DNA of 53,568 nucleotides from Actinoallomurus sp. (GTDB lineage Bacteria; Actinomycetota; Actinomycetes; Streptosporangiales; Streptosporangiaceae): the NCBI GenBank assembly GCA_025964685.1, contig JAOPYG010000218.1, forward strand, positions 1 to 53,568. The letters are read 5' to 3'. The notes beneath the pieces are model-generated. The model was not told where the DNA came from, made no database searches, and was given only the letters and a program-made list of their open reading frames with translations. Shown one piece after another: positions 25,279 to 32,530 of this stretch; within the stretch, counting starts at the first letter, position 1, and each line of letters starts with the position of its first letter. A program made the position numbers and the translations under genes.

Positions 25279-27073
25279 GGCGGACCATTGTATGTCGCGG
25301 TTCCGGGAGCCCATGCGCGACGCGGTACGCCCTCCAGGACGCCGCGAGCACTGACCAGGTCGTTTCGTCGATCAGGCCGGTCCCCAGATCCATCCGGCCC
25401 GCGTAGTAGAGGGCCGGCACGCCCAGGTCCGGTGCCGCCCGCGCGTACGCCGCCAGGTGCCGTTGTCCCGGCAGGCGCCATCCGTCGGTGTCCACCGGCA
25501 TCTCCGGACATGCCGCGCGCACCACGTGGCCGCGGTAGGTCATCTGCTCGACGACGGCCGTGTCCGACGGCGGCGACAGGCCCTCGGGGTGGTCGTTGTA
25601 CAGGACGTCGTTGAGCCGGAGCATGTCGGTCACGTCGAGGAACCCCGGGTCCGGCGTGTGCGTGACGAGCAGCGAGTCGGGTTTGACCCGCTTGGCGGCC
25701 TGGTAGGCGACCGCCAGAAGCTCGTGCAGCAGGTCGAAACCCCAGGACGGACCGGCGTGCCGCAGTGCCGTCCCCGACGGCGTACGGCCGGTGAAGTCGA
25801 TCTTGAGCCCGTCGGCGCCCAGGCCGTCCGGGCCGAGCATGTGCGTGATCGCGTCCTCCACGACCGCGCGGCCCTGTGGGCTCTCCGGGTCGATCGCCAG
25901 CGGCCTGCCGTCGGGATCACGGACGCAGGCCTCGTCGGGGGCTCCCTCCGGGTCCCACGCCTTCCACCAGAGGAGCACCCGCTGCCCGTCGGCCTGCCGG
26001 TCGGCGATGAAGCCGGCGAGATCGGGCCACTTGCCGGCATCGGGCCGGCAGGTCGCGTACCGCTCCTGCCACTTGTCGTCCACGACGATGGTGCCCGGGA
26101 CGAGCCCGTGGTCGGCCAGCGTGGCGAGCCACTCCTCGTACAGGTCCCGGCGCGACAGCCCGGCGGCCGATGAGCCGCGCTCGGCGGCCAGCGCGCACTG
26201 CGCCCCCCACCCGCAGAAAATCGGCTGCGACCAGTGCGGGGCCACCGGCCGCGGCCCGACGGCCGGCGCCAGGCCGCGCGCGGCCAGCTCCTCACGGTAG
26301 GCACGCAACCCCGCGTACGGGTCGGCCGCTCCGAACAGCAGCAGCACGTCGGGCGTGGTGAAGCTCCCGTCGGCGGCCGTGTGCCCTTGATACTCACACC
26401 GCAGGCTGAACCCGCCGGGTGTCGGGTCGTAGCCGTACTCCACGAACGTGCGCCGGCGGGCGGCCAGGCCGAGCATCAGCCACGGCCCCGCGGGGAGCCG
26501 CCGGTCGGAGGCGGCCCGTTCTCGCGACAGCCCGAAGCAAGTCGGGGCGGGCGTGAACAGCCACCGGCCCACCCCCGGTTCGCCGCCCTCACCGTTGACG
26601 CTGACCACGGCGGGCTCGACGGCCGGCCGGGCGATGCGCCAGGGGTGGTCCGGGTTCGGGGAGAAGACGGTGTGGTGCGCGGCGCCACTGGGCAGCAGGC
26701 CATGCGGGAGGCGCGCCCCGCCGAGCAGCCGCACGGTGGTGACGCGCCCGTCGCCGCGCACCGTGGCGCCGAAGACGATCTGGTCCGGGCGGAACTCCAC
26801 CACGTGCGTGCGCGAGGACCACAGCGAGCTGGCGCACATCGCGGTCAGCCGGACATGCCCGTCGCGGCGTTCCCACCGCACCGCCTCGACCCGGATCGTC
26901 TCGTCCGGTCCCGCGAGGGTGTCGACGGAGGCGAGCAGGCGCAGGCGACCCCACGACCCGCCGTCCGCTCCGGTGATGTCCGCCAGGAGCCGGTCGGTGT
27001 CGATCCGCGCGGTGTAGTGCCCGGTGCGGATCTCCAGCAGCCCCGCGGCGTCGGCGACCTCGACCGTGCTCAT
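25268..27073 (-). CDS. TIM-barrel glycoside hydrolase, clan GH-D-like (GH36/GH31 related)
   Basis: This encodes 601 residues. An N-terminal beta-sandwich (to ~270) precedes a TIM barrel with GLVPGTIVVDDKWQERYATCRPDAGKWPDL (substrate strand), VLLWWKAW, and GADGLKIDFTGRTPSG, in which Asp426 is the likely nucleophile. RLNDVLYND near 487-493 may hold the acid/base. The KID motif recalls GH36 (KWD) and GH31, but I cannot place it exactly; alpha-galactosidase, alpha-glucosidase or a new specificity are possible. No signal peptide. ATG 27073 has GAGGAGGGCGAGCG upstream. It is co-transcribed with the tandem MBL gene and LacI. Confidence 0.75.
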   Translation of the reverse strand: MSTVEVADAAGLLEIRTGHYTARIDTDRLLADITGADGGSWGRLRLLASVDTLAGPDETIRVEAVRWERRDGHVRLTAMCASSLWSSRTHVVEFRPDQIVFGATVRGDGRVTTVRLLGGARLPHGLLPSGAAHHTVFSPNPDHPWRIARPAVEPAVVSVNGEGGEPGVGRWLFTPAPTCFGLSRERAASDRRLPAGPWLMLGLAARRRTFVEYGYDPTPGGFSLRCEYQGHTAADGSFTTPDVLLLFGAADPYAGLRAYREELAARGLAPAVGPRPVAPHWSQPIFCGWGAQCALAAERGSSAAGLSRRDLYEEWLATLADHGLVPGTIVVDDKWQERYATCRPDAGKWPDLAGFIADRQADGQRVLLWWKAWDPEGAPDEACVRDPDGRPLAIDPESPQGRAVVEDAITHMLGPDGLGADGLKIDFTGRTPSGTALRHAGPSWGFDLLHELLAVAYQAAKRVKPDSLLVTHTPDPGFLDVTDMLRLNDVLYNDHPEGLSPPSDTAVVEQMTYRGHVVRAACPEMPVDTDGWRLPGQRHLAAYARAAPDLGVPALYYAGRMDLGTGLIDETTWSVLAASWRAYRVAHGLPEPRHTMVRHGA

Positions 27074-27088
27074 CGCTCGCCCTCCTCA

Positions 27089-27122
27089 CTCCAGGTCATC
27101 GGTCGCCTGCTCCAGGTCATCG
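27089..27122. repeat. 13-bp direct repeat, 21-bp period
   Basis: CTCCAGGTCATCG occurs at 27089-27101 and again at 27110-27122, spanning the stop codon of the MBL gene and the spacer before the glycosidase gene. The second copy contains the MBL stop. It looks like a small local duplication. Confidence 0.6.
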
Positions 27123-28928
27123 CACGTCCACCAGTGCCTCGGCCTGCTGCCCGAAGTCGCGGTCGCCGGCGGTGAGGTTGGCCGCCAGGCGGGCCCGTCG
27201 CCGCCGGCCGGGCGGTGCCACGACCGTGAACCGTACGACCGCCTCCCCGTGCGGTTCGGCGTCGACCTCGCGGCGGCTCGGGGAGACCTGCCAGCCGCCG
27301 GGCACGACGAGGTCGACGCGCAGCCGGCAGCCTCGTGCGAAGGGGTTACGGACCTCGACCTCCAGCTCGACGTTCTCACCGGCCGCCACCGTCGACCGGT
27401 ACGGCTGGATGCGGGCGCCGAAGCCCTCGGCGCCGAAGTCGACCTCATCGAGCGGGAGCAGAGCCCGGTGCAGCCGGGCCAGTTCCTCCCCCTTGGCGAG
27501 CAGCATGTCGAGATAGGCGTCGTCGACCATGCGTGGCTCCCAGTGCCCGCTGATCATGAGGTCGGGCGACAGGCGGCGGTACAGCCGGGCCGAGTCGGCG
27601 AAGTCGTCGAAGCGGAAGCGGTTGCGGTACTGGAAGTTGAGCACCTCGGTGCGCTCCCCGTCGACCCACCCGCCGTCCTGCTGGTCACCGGTGGCCAGCA
27701 CCGTGTGGCCGTCGGCCTCGAACGCGATCGCCGCCGCGTACAGGGTGTGGCCGGGCAGGGGGAACATGGTCAGCTCGTACTCGTGCCACCGCGTGGGCAC
27801 GCCGGTGGCCACCACCCGGTCCACCGGCAGCGGGTCGTACCAGAGGCACGGCAGGTCGTAGCGCCGCGGTTCGCGCAGGATCGGCGCGATCGACTCCGCC
27901 GCCCAGACCTCGGTGCCCTCGACCTCGTGCAGCAGCCCGAACCCCGCCACGTGGTCGTCGTGGTAGTGGGTGGGGATGGCCACCTCCACGCGGTCGATGC
28001 CGTACGTCCGCTTCAGCGCGTCGAGCGAGGCGAGCCACGGCCGGCGCGAGGACCGGTCGTCGCCGACGGGAAGCCCGGTGATCATGTCGAACCCGTAGTC
28101 GATGAGCAGCGCCGCCCCGGAGTCCGACAGCAACGCGTAGCTCGTCGCGAATGAGGTGCGGTTGCGCAGCAGATGGGGGGTGATCTCCTCGTACGGCTGC
28201 CGCAGCCGACCGTCCAGATCCCAGTGCTCGTCACGCCGGAAGTCGACCAGGGCCTGCAGGTTGCGCCGCGTCTCGGCGATCGCCTCCGCGGGCCGGGTGA
28301 TCGGGCGGCCGTGCGAGGGCAGCACCAGGTCGGGGTCCCGGTCGGCCAGGAGGTCCAGTGAGATCACCGACGCGGCCGCGCCCTCCAGGCCGCTGTAGCT
28401 CCACTGCAACGACGCCGCCGACCAGACCGTGCCCGGTCCGTGCAGCAGGTCGCCGGTGAAGGCCATCCGCTTTCCGTCCACCGTCGCGAAGTAGCTGAGC
28501 GAGCCCAGCGTGTGCCCCGGAGTCGGCAGGGCCAGGATGTCGAACCCGCCGATGCGGGTGGTGCGGTACTCGGGTACGACGCCATGGACCGGTACGTCGT
28601 CCAGCAGCGAGAACCGGTCCTGGCGGAGGTCGTAGTAGTTGTCGATGACCCGCGTCTGCCAGTGCGTGCTCACGTCCGCGAACAGGTGCCGCTCGCTCGA
28701 CGGCACCCAGATCCGTATCCCGGCGGCGGCGGCACGCGCCAGCCCCTGGCCCTGGTCCCGGTGGTGATGGGTCATGAGCACGTCGGTGATGCGCTCGATC
28801 CCGTGGTCGGCCAGGTGGTCCAGGACCGCGCCGGAGCCGAAGTCGATCGCGACCGCCTCCGTGCCGCTGATGAGCAGATAGACGTTGCACGTGTCGCGAT
28901 GGATGCGCAGACTGTCCGTTAGACGCAT
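27117..28928 (-). CDS. tandem metallo-beta-lactamase-fold protein with C-terminal Ig-like domain
   Basis: This encodes 603 residues with two MBL domains. The first has THHHRDQ (His54, His56, Asp58, with Gln59 in place of the last His), PGHT (His139), TGD (Asp160) and PSHG (His206). The second has the full THYHDDH (His321, His323, Asp325, His326), PGHT (His394), TGD (Asp415) and SGHW (His462). Residues ~505-603 (ENVELEVEVRNPFARGCRLRVDLVVPGGWQVSP) resemble an Ig-like beta-sandwich. It is probably a zinc hydrolase; the substrate is unknown. The ATG at 28928 coincides with the edge of a LacI-type operator and has no clear ribosome site, so translation may be leaderless. It heads the operon with the glycosidase and LacI. 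Confidence 0.8.
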   Translation of the reverse strand: MRLTDSLRIHRDTCNVYLLISGTEAVAIDFGSGAVLDHLADHGIERITDVLMTHHHRDQGQGLARAAAAGIRIWVPSSERHLFADVSTHWQTRVIDNYYDLRQDRFSLLDDVPVHGVVPEYRTTRIGGFDILALPTPGHTLGSLSYFATVDGKRMAFTGDLLHGPGTVWSAASLQWSYSGLEGAAASVISLDLLADRDPDLVLPSHGRPITRPAEAIAETRRNLQALVDFRRDEHWDLDGRLRQPYEEITPHLLRNRTSFATSYALLSDSGAALLIDYGFDMITGLPVGDDRSSRRPWLASLDALKRTYGIDRVEVAIPTHYHDDHVAGFGLLHEVEGTEVWAAESIAPILREPRRYDLPCLWYDPLPVDRVVATGVPTRWHEYELTMFPLPGHTLYAAAIAFEADGHTVLATGDQQDGGWVDGERTEVLNFQYRNRFRFDDFADSARLYRRLSPDLMISGHWEPRMVDDAYLDMLLAKGEELARLHRALLPLDEVDFGAEGFGARIQPYRSTVAAGENVELEVEVRNPFARGCRLRVDLVVPGGWQVSPSRREVDAEPHGEAVVRFTVVAPPGRRRRARLAANLTAGDRDFGQQAEALVDVR

Positions 28929-28945
28929 ATGGGAACGATTCCATA
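28928..28945. promoter_or_regulatory. LacI-type operator, TATGGGAACGATTCCATA
   Basis: An 18-bp palindrome with central CG (TATGGnAnCGnTnCCATA), matching the operator at 23957-23974 in both spacing and half-site core. Its left edge is the start codon of the tandem MBL gene. A repressor bound here would cover the start of the operon encoding the LacI protein itself, implying autoregulation. Confidence 0.75.
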
Positions 28946-29006
28946 CCGAGGGACGTGGCGGGAAGTGCACCCTCGGCCGGGTCGCCGAAATCCGCTGCCG
29001 CCGGAA

Positions 29007-29032
29007 CGCGGCGCCGTCGAAACGGCGCCGCG
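29007..29032. terminator. hairpin terminator between amidohydrolase and MBL genes
   Basis: A perfect 11-bp inverted repeat (CGCGGCGCCGT / ACGGCGCCGCG) with a 4-base loop that reads TTCG on the minus strand. It starts 36 bases after the amidohydrolase stop (minus strand) and ends before the operator of the MBL operon. No T-run follows, as is common for actinomycete terminators. Confidence 0.65.
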
Positions 29033-29067
29033 AGAACCCGGCGTCACCAGGCCCCGGGCGTCGTCGC

Positions 29068-32000
29068 TCAGGTCCCGGCGCAGCAGGAGCGTTTGCTCTC
29101 CTCCAGATAGTGCGGGTCGTGCCACCAGTACTTCCGGTTCGAGGGATGGTCCGGGAGCCGTGGCAGCATCCGCCCGGCCGGCGCGGCCTCGGTGTGGGCG
29201 GCCGCGAACGGGGCGAGCAGGTCATCGACCGTGTGCAGCCGGCCGTTGACCATGACCTGCCGTACGTCGGCCGCCTTGGTGATGTCGGTGAGCGGGTCGC
29301 CGCCCAGGAAGGTGAGGTCGGCGTACATGCCGGGCTTGATCTGGCCGAGCGGCTCCTCGAGGAACTCCCCCGGCACCCGGGTCGCCGTGCTGAGCGCCTC
29401 GTACGGGGTGAGCCCGTACTTGACCATGGCCCGCAGGTTCATGTGCGTGCTCACCGCGGTGTGATCGATCGGGGAGTCCGTCCCGGTGATGATGCGGCCG
29501 CCGCCGCGGATCGTGGCGACCACCTGGGCGACCTGGGCCGCGAGGTTCCGCAGGTTCACGGTCTGGTCGGTGGTCTTGGCCGTGTTCACGGCGCCCTGCA
29601 GCGAGGCGTACTCCCACGACGGGTACAGCGTCCTCACGCGCCGGTCGGTGACGAGGGAGGTGTCGTCGCGGAACAGGGCGGCCGAGACGAACAGCGTCGG
29701 GGTCCGCACCGCGCCGGAGGCGGTGAAGATGTCGATCACGTCGCTGTAGCCGGTGCCGAGCGCGGTCACGGTGCGCGAGTAGCCGAAGCGGTTCGTCGCA
29801 CCCATGTGCTCCATGCCGTCGCCGCCGAAGCCCAGCGCCGGGTAGTGGTAGTGCGACGTGGCGTGCACGCCCCGCTGGTGCGCCCAGTCGATGACCTTCC
29901 GCTGCCACTCCGTGGGTAGCCGCACGTACGACTTCATCAGGTCGTAGTCGAGCGCGCCCGCGCGTTCGAGCTCCAGAGCGAGCTGGTGCTCATCGAAGGT
30001 GGGCCGCATGAAGTTGTAGAAGATGCGCGGCCCGTCGACCGCCTCGCCGGTGGCGAAGTACCGCGGGGCGACGCGCGCGCCGGACTGGAACGACTCGCGT
30101 GCCTCCACCATGTGGTACGCCGGGCTGCCCGGCGAGCGGGTCGTGGTGATGCCCAGCGAGAGCCACAGCCGCCCCTGGCGGTCGCCGTACTCATACCCCT
30201 GCATCTCGCGGTGGTTGTGCATGTCCACGATCCCGGGGATGACCACCGAGTCACCGGCGTCGACGATCGTGTCGCCGCGTCCCTGGCCGCGCGGCTCGAC
30301 CGCGACGATGTGGTGCCCCTCGACCACGATGTCCACGTCGCGGCGCAGCTGCCGGGCGCTGCCGTCCCACATGCGCGCCGCGCGTACGACGGTGCGGCCC
30401 TTCGGCCGGGTGTTGGACCAGGTCAGCGGCGCGGGGATCGTGCGAGTACGGCTGCCGTCGACGGAGACGAGACGGAGCCGCCCGTTGTTCAGGTAGAGCA
30501 GCTGGGACGAGTCGCCGCTCCAGCTCACGGCGTCGGTCACCTCGCGGGTGATCTGGCGGGCCGCGCCCGCAGGGGTCCCGTCCGGATGGACGTCGACCAC
30601 CCACAGCACGCTCGCGACGACGAACGCCATCTTCTTCCCGTCGGGCGACCACACCGGCCCGTCGTCGCCCCGCGTCTGGATGGAGCGGTCGGGCAGCGGG
30701 TCGACGTACGTGCCGGCGCCGGTGCGGCGGTCCACCAGGAGGATCTTGCTCAAGCCCTCGCGGTAGCGAGCGGAGTACGGCTTGATCGCCGCGAGCGCGA
30801 TGACGTTCCCGTCGGCGGACCAGGTCGGGCGGCCGGGTTCGAAGGTGGCCGGGTAGACCGGCTGGACGTTCCCGGAGGCGACCTCGACGGTGTTGAGCGC
30901 GCCGGTCTGGTCGAGGAACGCCAGGTGCGAGCCGTCGCGCGACCAGGTTCCCGACACGGCCGCGGCGTTCGGCAGGTCGGTCAGCCTGCGGTCCGCGCCG
31001 GTGTGCAGGTCACGGATCCAGAGGTCCAGCTTGCCGGCCCGGTCGGAGGAATAGGACAGGTAGCGGCCGTCCGGCGACCAGGCGGGACCACTCTTCCACC
31101 AGTGGTCGCGGGTGAGCGGCCGGGGCGCCTGCCCGATCGTCATGGTGTAGATGTCGTTGAGCGCGCGGAACGCCACCTGCCGGCCGTCGGGCGACAGCAC
31201 GGGACTCCCGATGCCGACGACGGGCCTGGATCGGGAGGAGTCGAAGTCGCGCCGCCGTTTGCGGTACGCCGGGGCGGTGACCGTGACGCCCGCGCTGAAG
31301 CCGATGTCGTGCGGGGCGCCACCGCTCAGCGACCGGCGCCGGATCTTTCCGTCCGCCGTGTAGACGAACTCCTGTGCCGAACGCCACGACACCCGGAACG
31401 GGAAGACCTCCTCTCCGGTCACCAGCGGCTTGCCGGAACGCCACAGCTCACTGCGGCCGTCCAGCACGAGCGAGTAGACGAGGTCGTTGCCGTCCGGCGT
31501 CCAGGCGGGGCTGTGGATCACCTGGCCGGCGGGCACGGTCACCGCCCTCATACGAGTGCCGCTGCCGAGGTCGACGACGTCGATCGCGGTGCCCCCGACG
31601 ACGAACGCGACGCGTCCGCCGTCCGGCGACCAGGCCGGTTCGTACTCCTCGGCGGAGGTGTCGGTCACCTGTGTGATCGCGCCCGTGCCGACGTTCAGCG
31701 TGTGGATGCCGTAGCTGCCGGTCAGGTCCGAGGAGAAGACGACGCTCGCGCCGTCCGGTGAGAACCGCGGCTCACGGTGGTCGTACGGGCCGTGGGTCAG
31801 CCGGCGCAGCCCCGACCCGTCGGAGCGGATCACCCACACGTCGAACACGCCTTCGCGGTAGGACTGAAAGGTGATTTGCCGGCTGTCCGGCGACCACTCG
31901 GGCTGGGCGATGTCGTACAGGTCGCTGGTGAGCCTGCGGGCGGGGCCGCCGGAGGCCGGCAGCACCCACAGCACCCCGACGACGTCGATCGCGATGAGCC

Positions 32001-32184
32001 GTCCGTCCGGCGACAGCTGCGCCGCCAGGTCGGTGCCCTCGCGGAGCCGGACCGTACGGCCCCGGCCGGGCGTCTCGCGCGCCGTCGCCGCCTCGGCCGC
32101 GCCGACGTCGATCCCGCCGATCCCCGCGATCGCGGCGGCACCCGCCGCACCCGTCAAGAGACTCCGCCTTCTGATGCCCGCCAC
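29068..32184 (-). CDS. secreted TolB-propeller amidohydrolase
   Basis: This encodes about 1038 residues. A Tat-type signal (GIRRRSLLTGAAGAAAIAGIGGIDVGAAEAA) is followed by ~550 residues of TolB/DPP6-like beta-propeller repeats (QPEWSPDSRQITF, EPRFSPDGASVVFSS, EPAWSPDGGRVAF, GPAWSPDGRYLSYSSD). The C-terminal amidohydrolase domain carries the metal motif VIPGIVDMHNHREM, HATSHYHYPALGFGGDGMEHMG and the catalytic aspartate in IITGTDSPIDHTA, and ends PGMYADLTFLGGDP. Relatives are exported peptidase- or imidase-like hydrolases. I chose GTG 32184, five bases after GGGAG; ATG 32196 and GTG 32202 are alternatives. It is monocistronic and divergent from the kinase gene. Confidence 0.85.
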   Translation of the reverse strand: MAGIRRRSLLTGAAGAAAIAGIGGIDVGAAEAATARETPGRGRTVRLREGTDLAAQLSPDGRLIAIDVVGVLWVLPASGGPARRLTSDLYDIAQPEWSPDSRQITFQSYREGVFDVWVIRSDGSGLRRLTHGPYDHREPRFSPDGASVVFSSDLTGSYGIHTLNVGTGAITQVTDTSAEEYEPAWSPDGGRVAFVVGGTAIDVVDLGSGTRMRAVTVPAGQVIHSPAWTPDGNDLVYSLVLDGRSELWRSGKPLVTGEEVFPFRVSWRSAQEFVYTADGKIRRRSLSGGAPHDIGFSAGVTVTAPAYRKRRRDFDSSRSRPVVGIGSPVLSPDGRQVAFRALNDIYTMTIGQAPRPLTRDHWWKSGPAWSPDGRYLSYSSDRAGKLDLWIRDLHTGADRRLTDLPNAAAVSGTWSRDGSHLAFLDQTGALNTVEVASGNVQPVYPATFEPGRPTWSADGNVIALAAIKPYSARYREGLSKILLVDRRTGAGTYVDPLPDRSIQTRGDDGPVWSPDGKKMAFVVASVLWVVDVHPDGTPAGAARQITREVTDAVSWSGDSSQLLYLNNGRLRLVSVDGSRTRTIPAPLTWSNTRPKGRTVVRAARMWDGSARQLRRDVDIVVEGHHIVAVEPRGQGRGDTIVDAGDSVVIPGIVDMHNHREMQGYEYGDRQGRLWLSLGITTTRSPGSPAYHMVEARESFQSGARVAPRYFATGEAVDGPRIFYNFMRPTFDEHQLALELERAGALDYDLMKSYVRLPTEWQRKVIDWAHQRGVHATSHYHYPALGFGGDGMEHMGATNRFGYSRTVTALGTGYSDVIDIFTASGAVRTPTLFVSAALFRDDTSLVTDRRVRTLYPSWEYASLQGAVNTAKTTDQTVNLRNLAAQVAQVVATIRGGGRIITGTDSPIDHTAVSTHMNLRAMVKYGLTPYEALSTATRVPGEFLEEPLGQIKPGMYADLTFLGGDPLTDITKAADVRQVMVNGRLHTVDDLLAPFAAAHTEAAPAGRMLPRLPDHPSNRKYWWHDPHYLEESKRSCCAGT

Positions 32185-32202
32185 AGTGGCTCCCATCCTC
32201 AC

Positions 32203-32530
32203 GCCGGGCCGCCGGCCATCAGCGCCCGGCGTCTGGAGCCCCCTGCGCGCTGACCGCCCCGGCCTGTCTCACATCTCCGCGCCGCTCCTTCCGCCGTGCG
32301 TGGCGAACGCTAGTCGCGGGGCCGCCGAAAGACAGCACAATGTCCTGTTTCGGCCCTGCCGTTTGACAGCAGCGCAAACCACTGTCAGAGCGCTTCATGG
32401 GAGGGCAACCACGCGCGAATCAACAGAAAAGACCACGAACAGTGACGTTCAGGTTGCGTGCGGCTTCGCCGGGTTGCAAGATCTTGAGGCCAGAAGATCA
32501 GCAACCGACGCGGTCGAAAGAGGCGCGCTC
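32203..32530. other. divergent intergenic region
   Basis: About 330 bp between the divergent amidohydrolase (-) and kinase (+) genes, visibly lower in GC than its surroundings. It contains TTGACA (32363-32368) and an inverted repeat TGACAG (32364-32369) / CTGTCA (32382-32387), which could be a promoter or an operator. No -10 is convincing on either strand. AAAGAGG before 32531 is the ribosome site of the kinase. Confidence 0.4.

Noticed and set aside
29986..31761. A 591-codon plus-strand frame inside the amidohydrolase gene
   Set aside because: Shadow of the WSPDG-repeat propeller; repetitive Arg/Val/Asp text with no domain.
32364..32387. TGACAG/CTGTCA inverted repeat as a defined operator
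   Set aside because: Only six paired bases per arm and no second copy found; kept only as a note in the intergenic entry.
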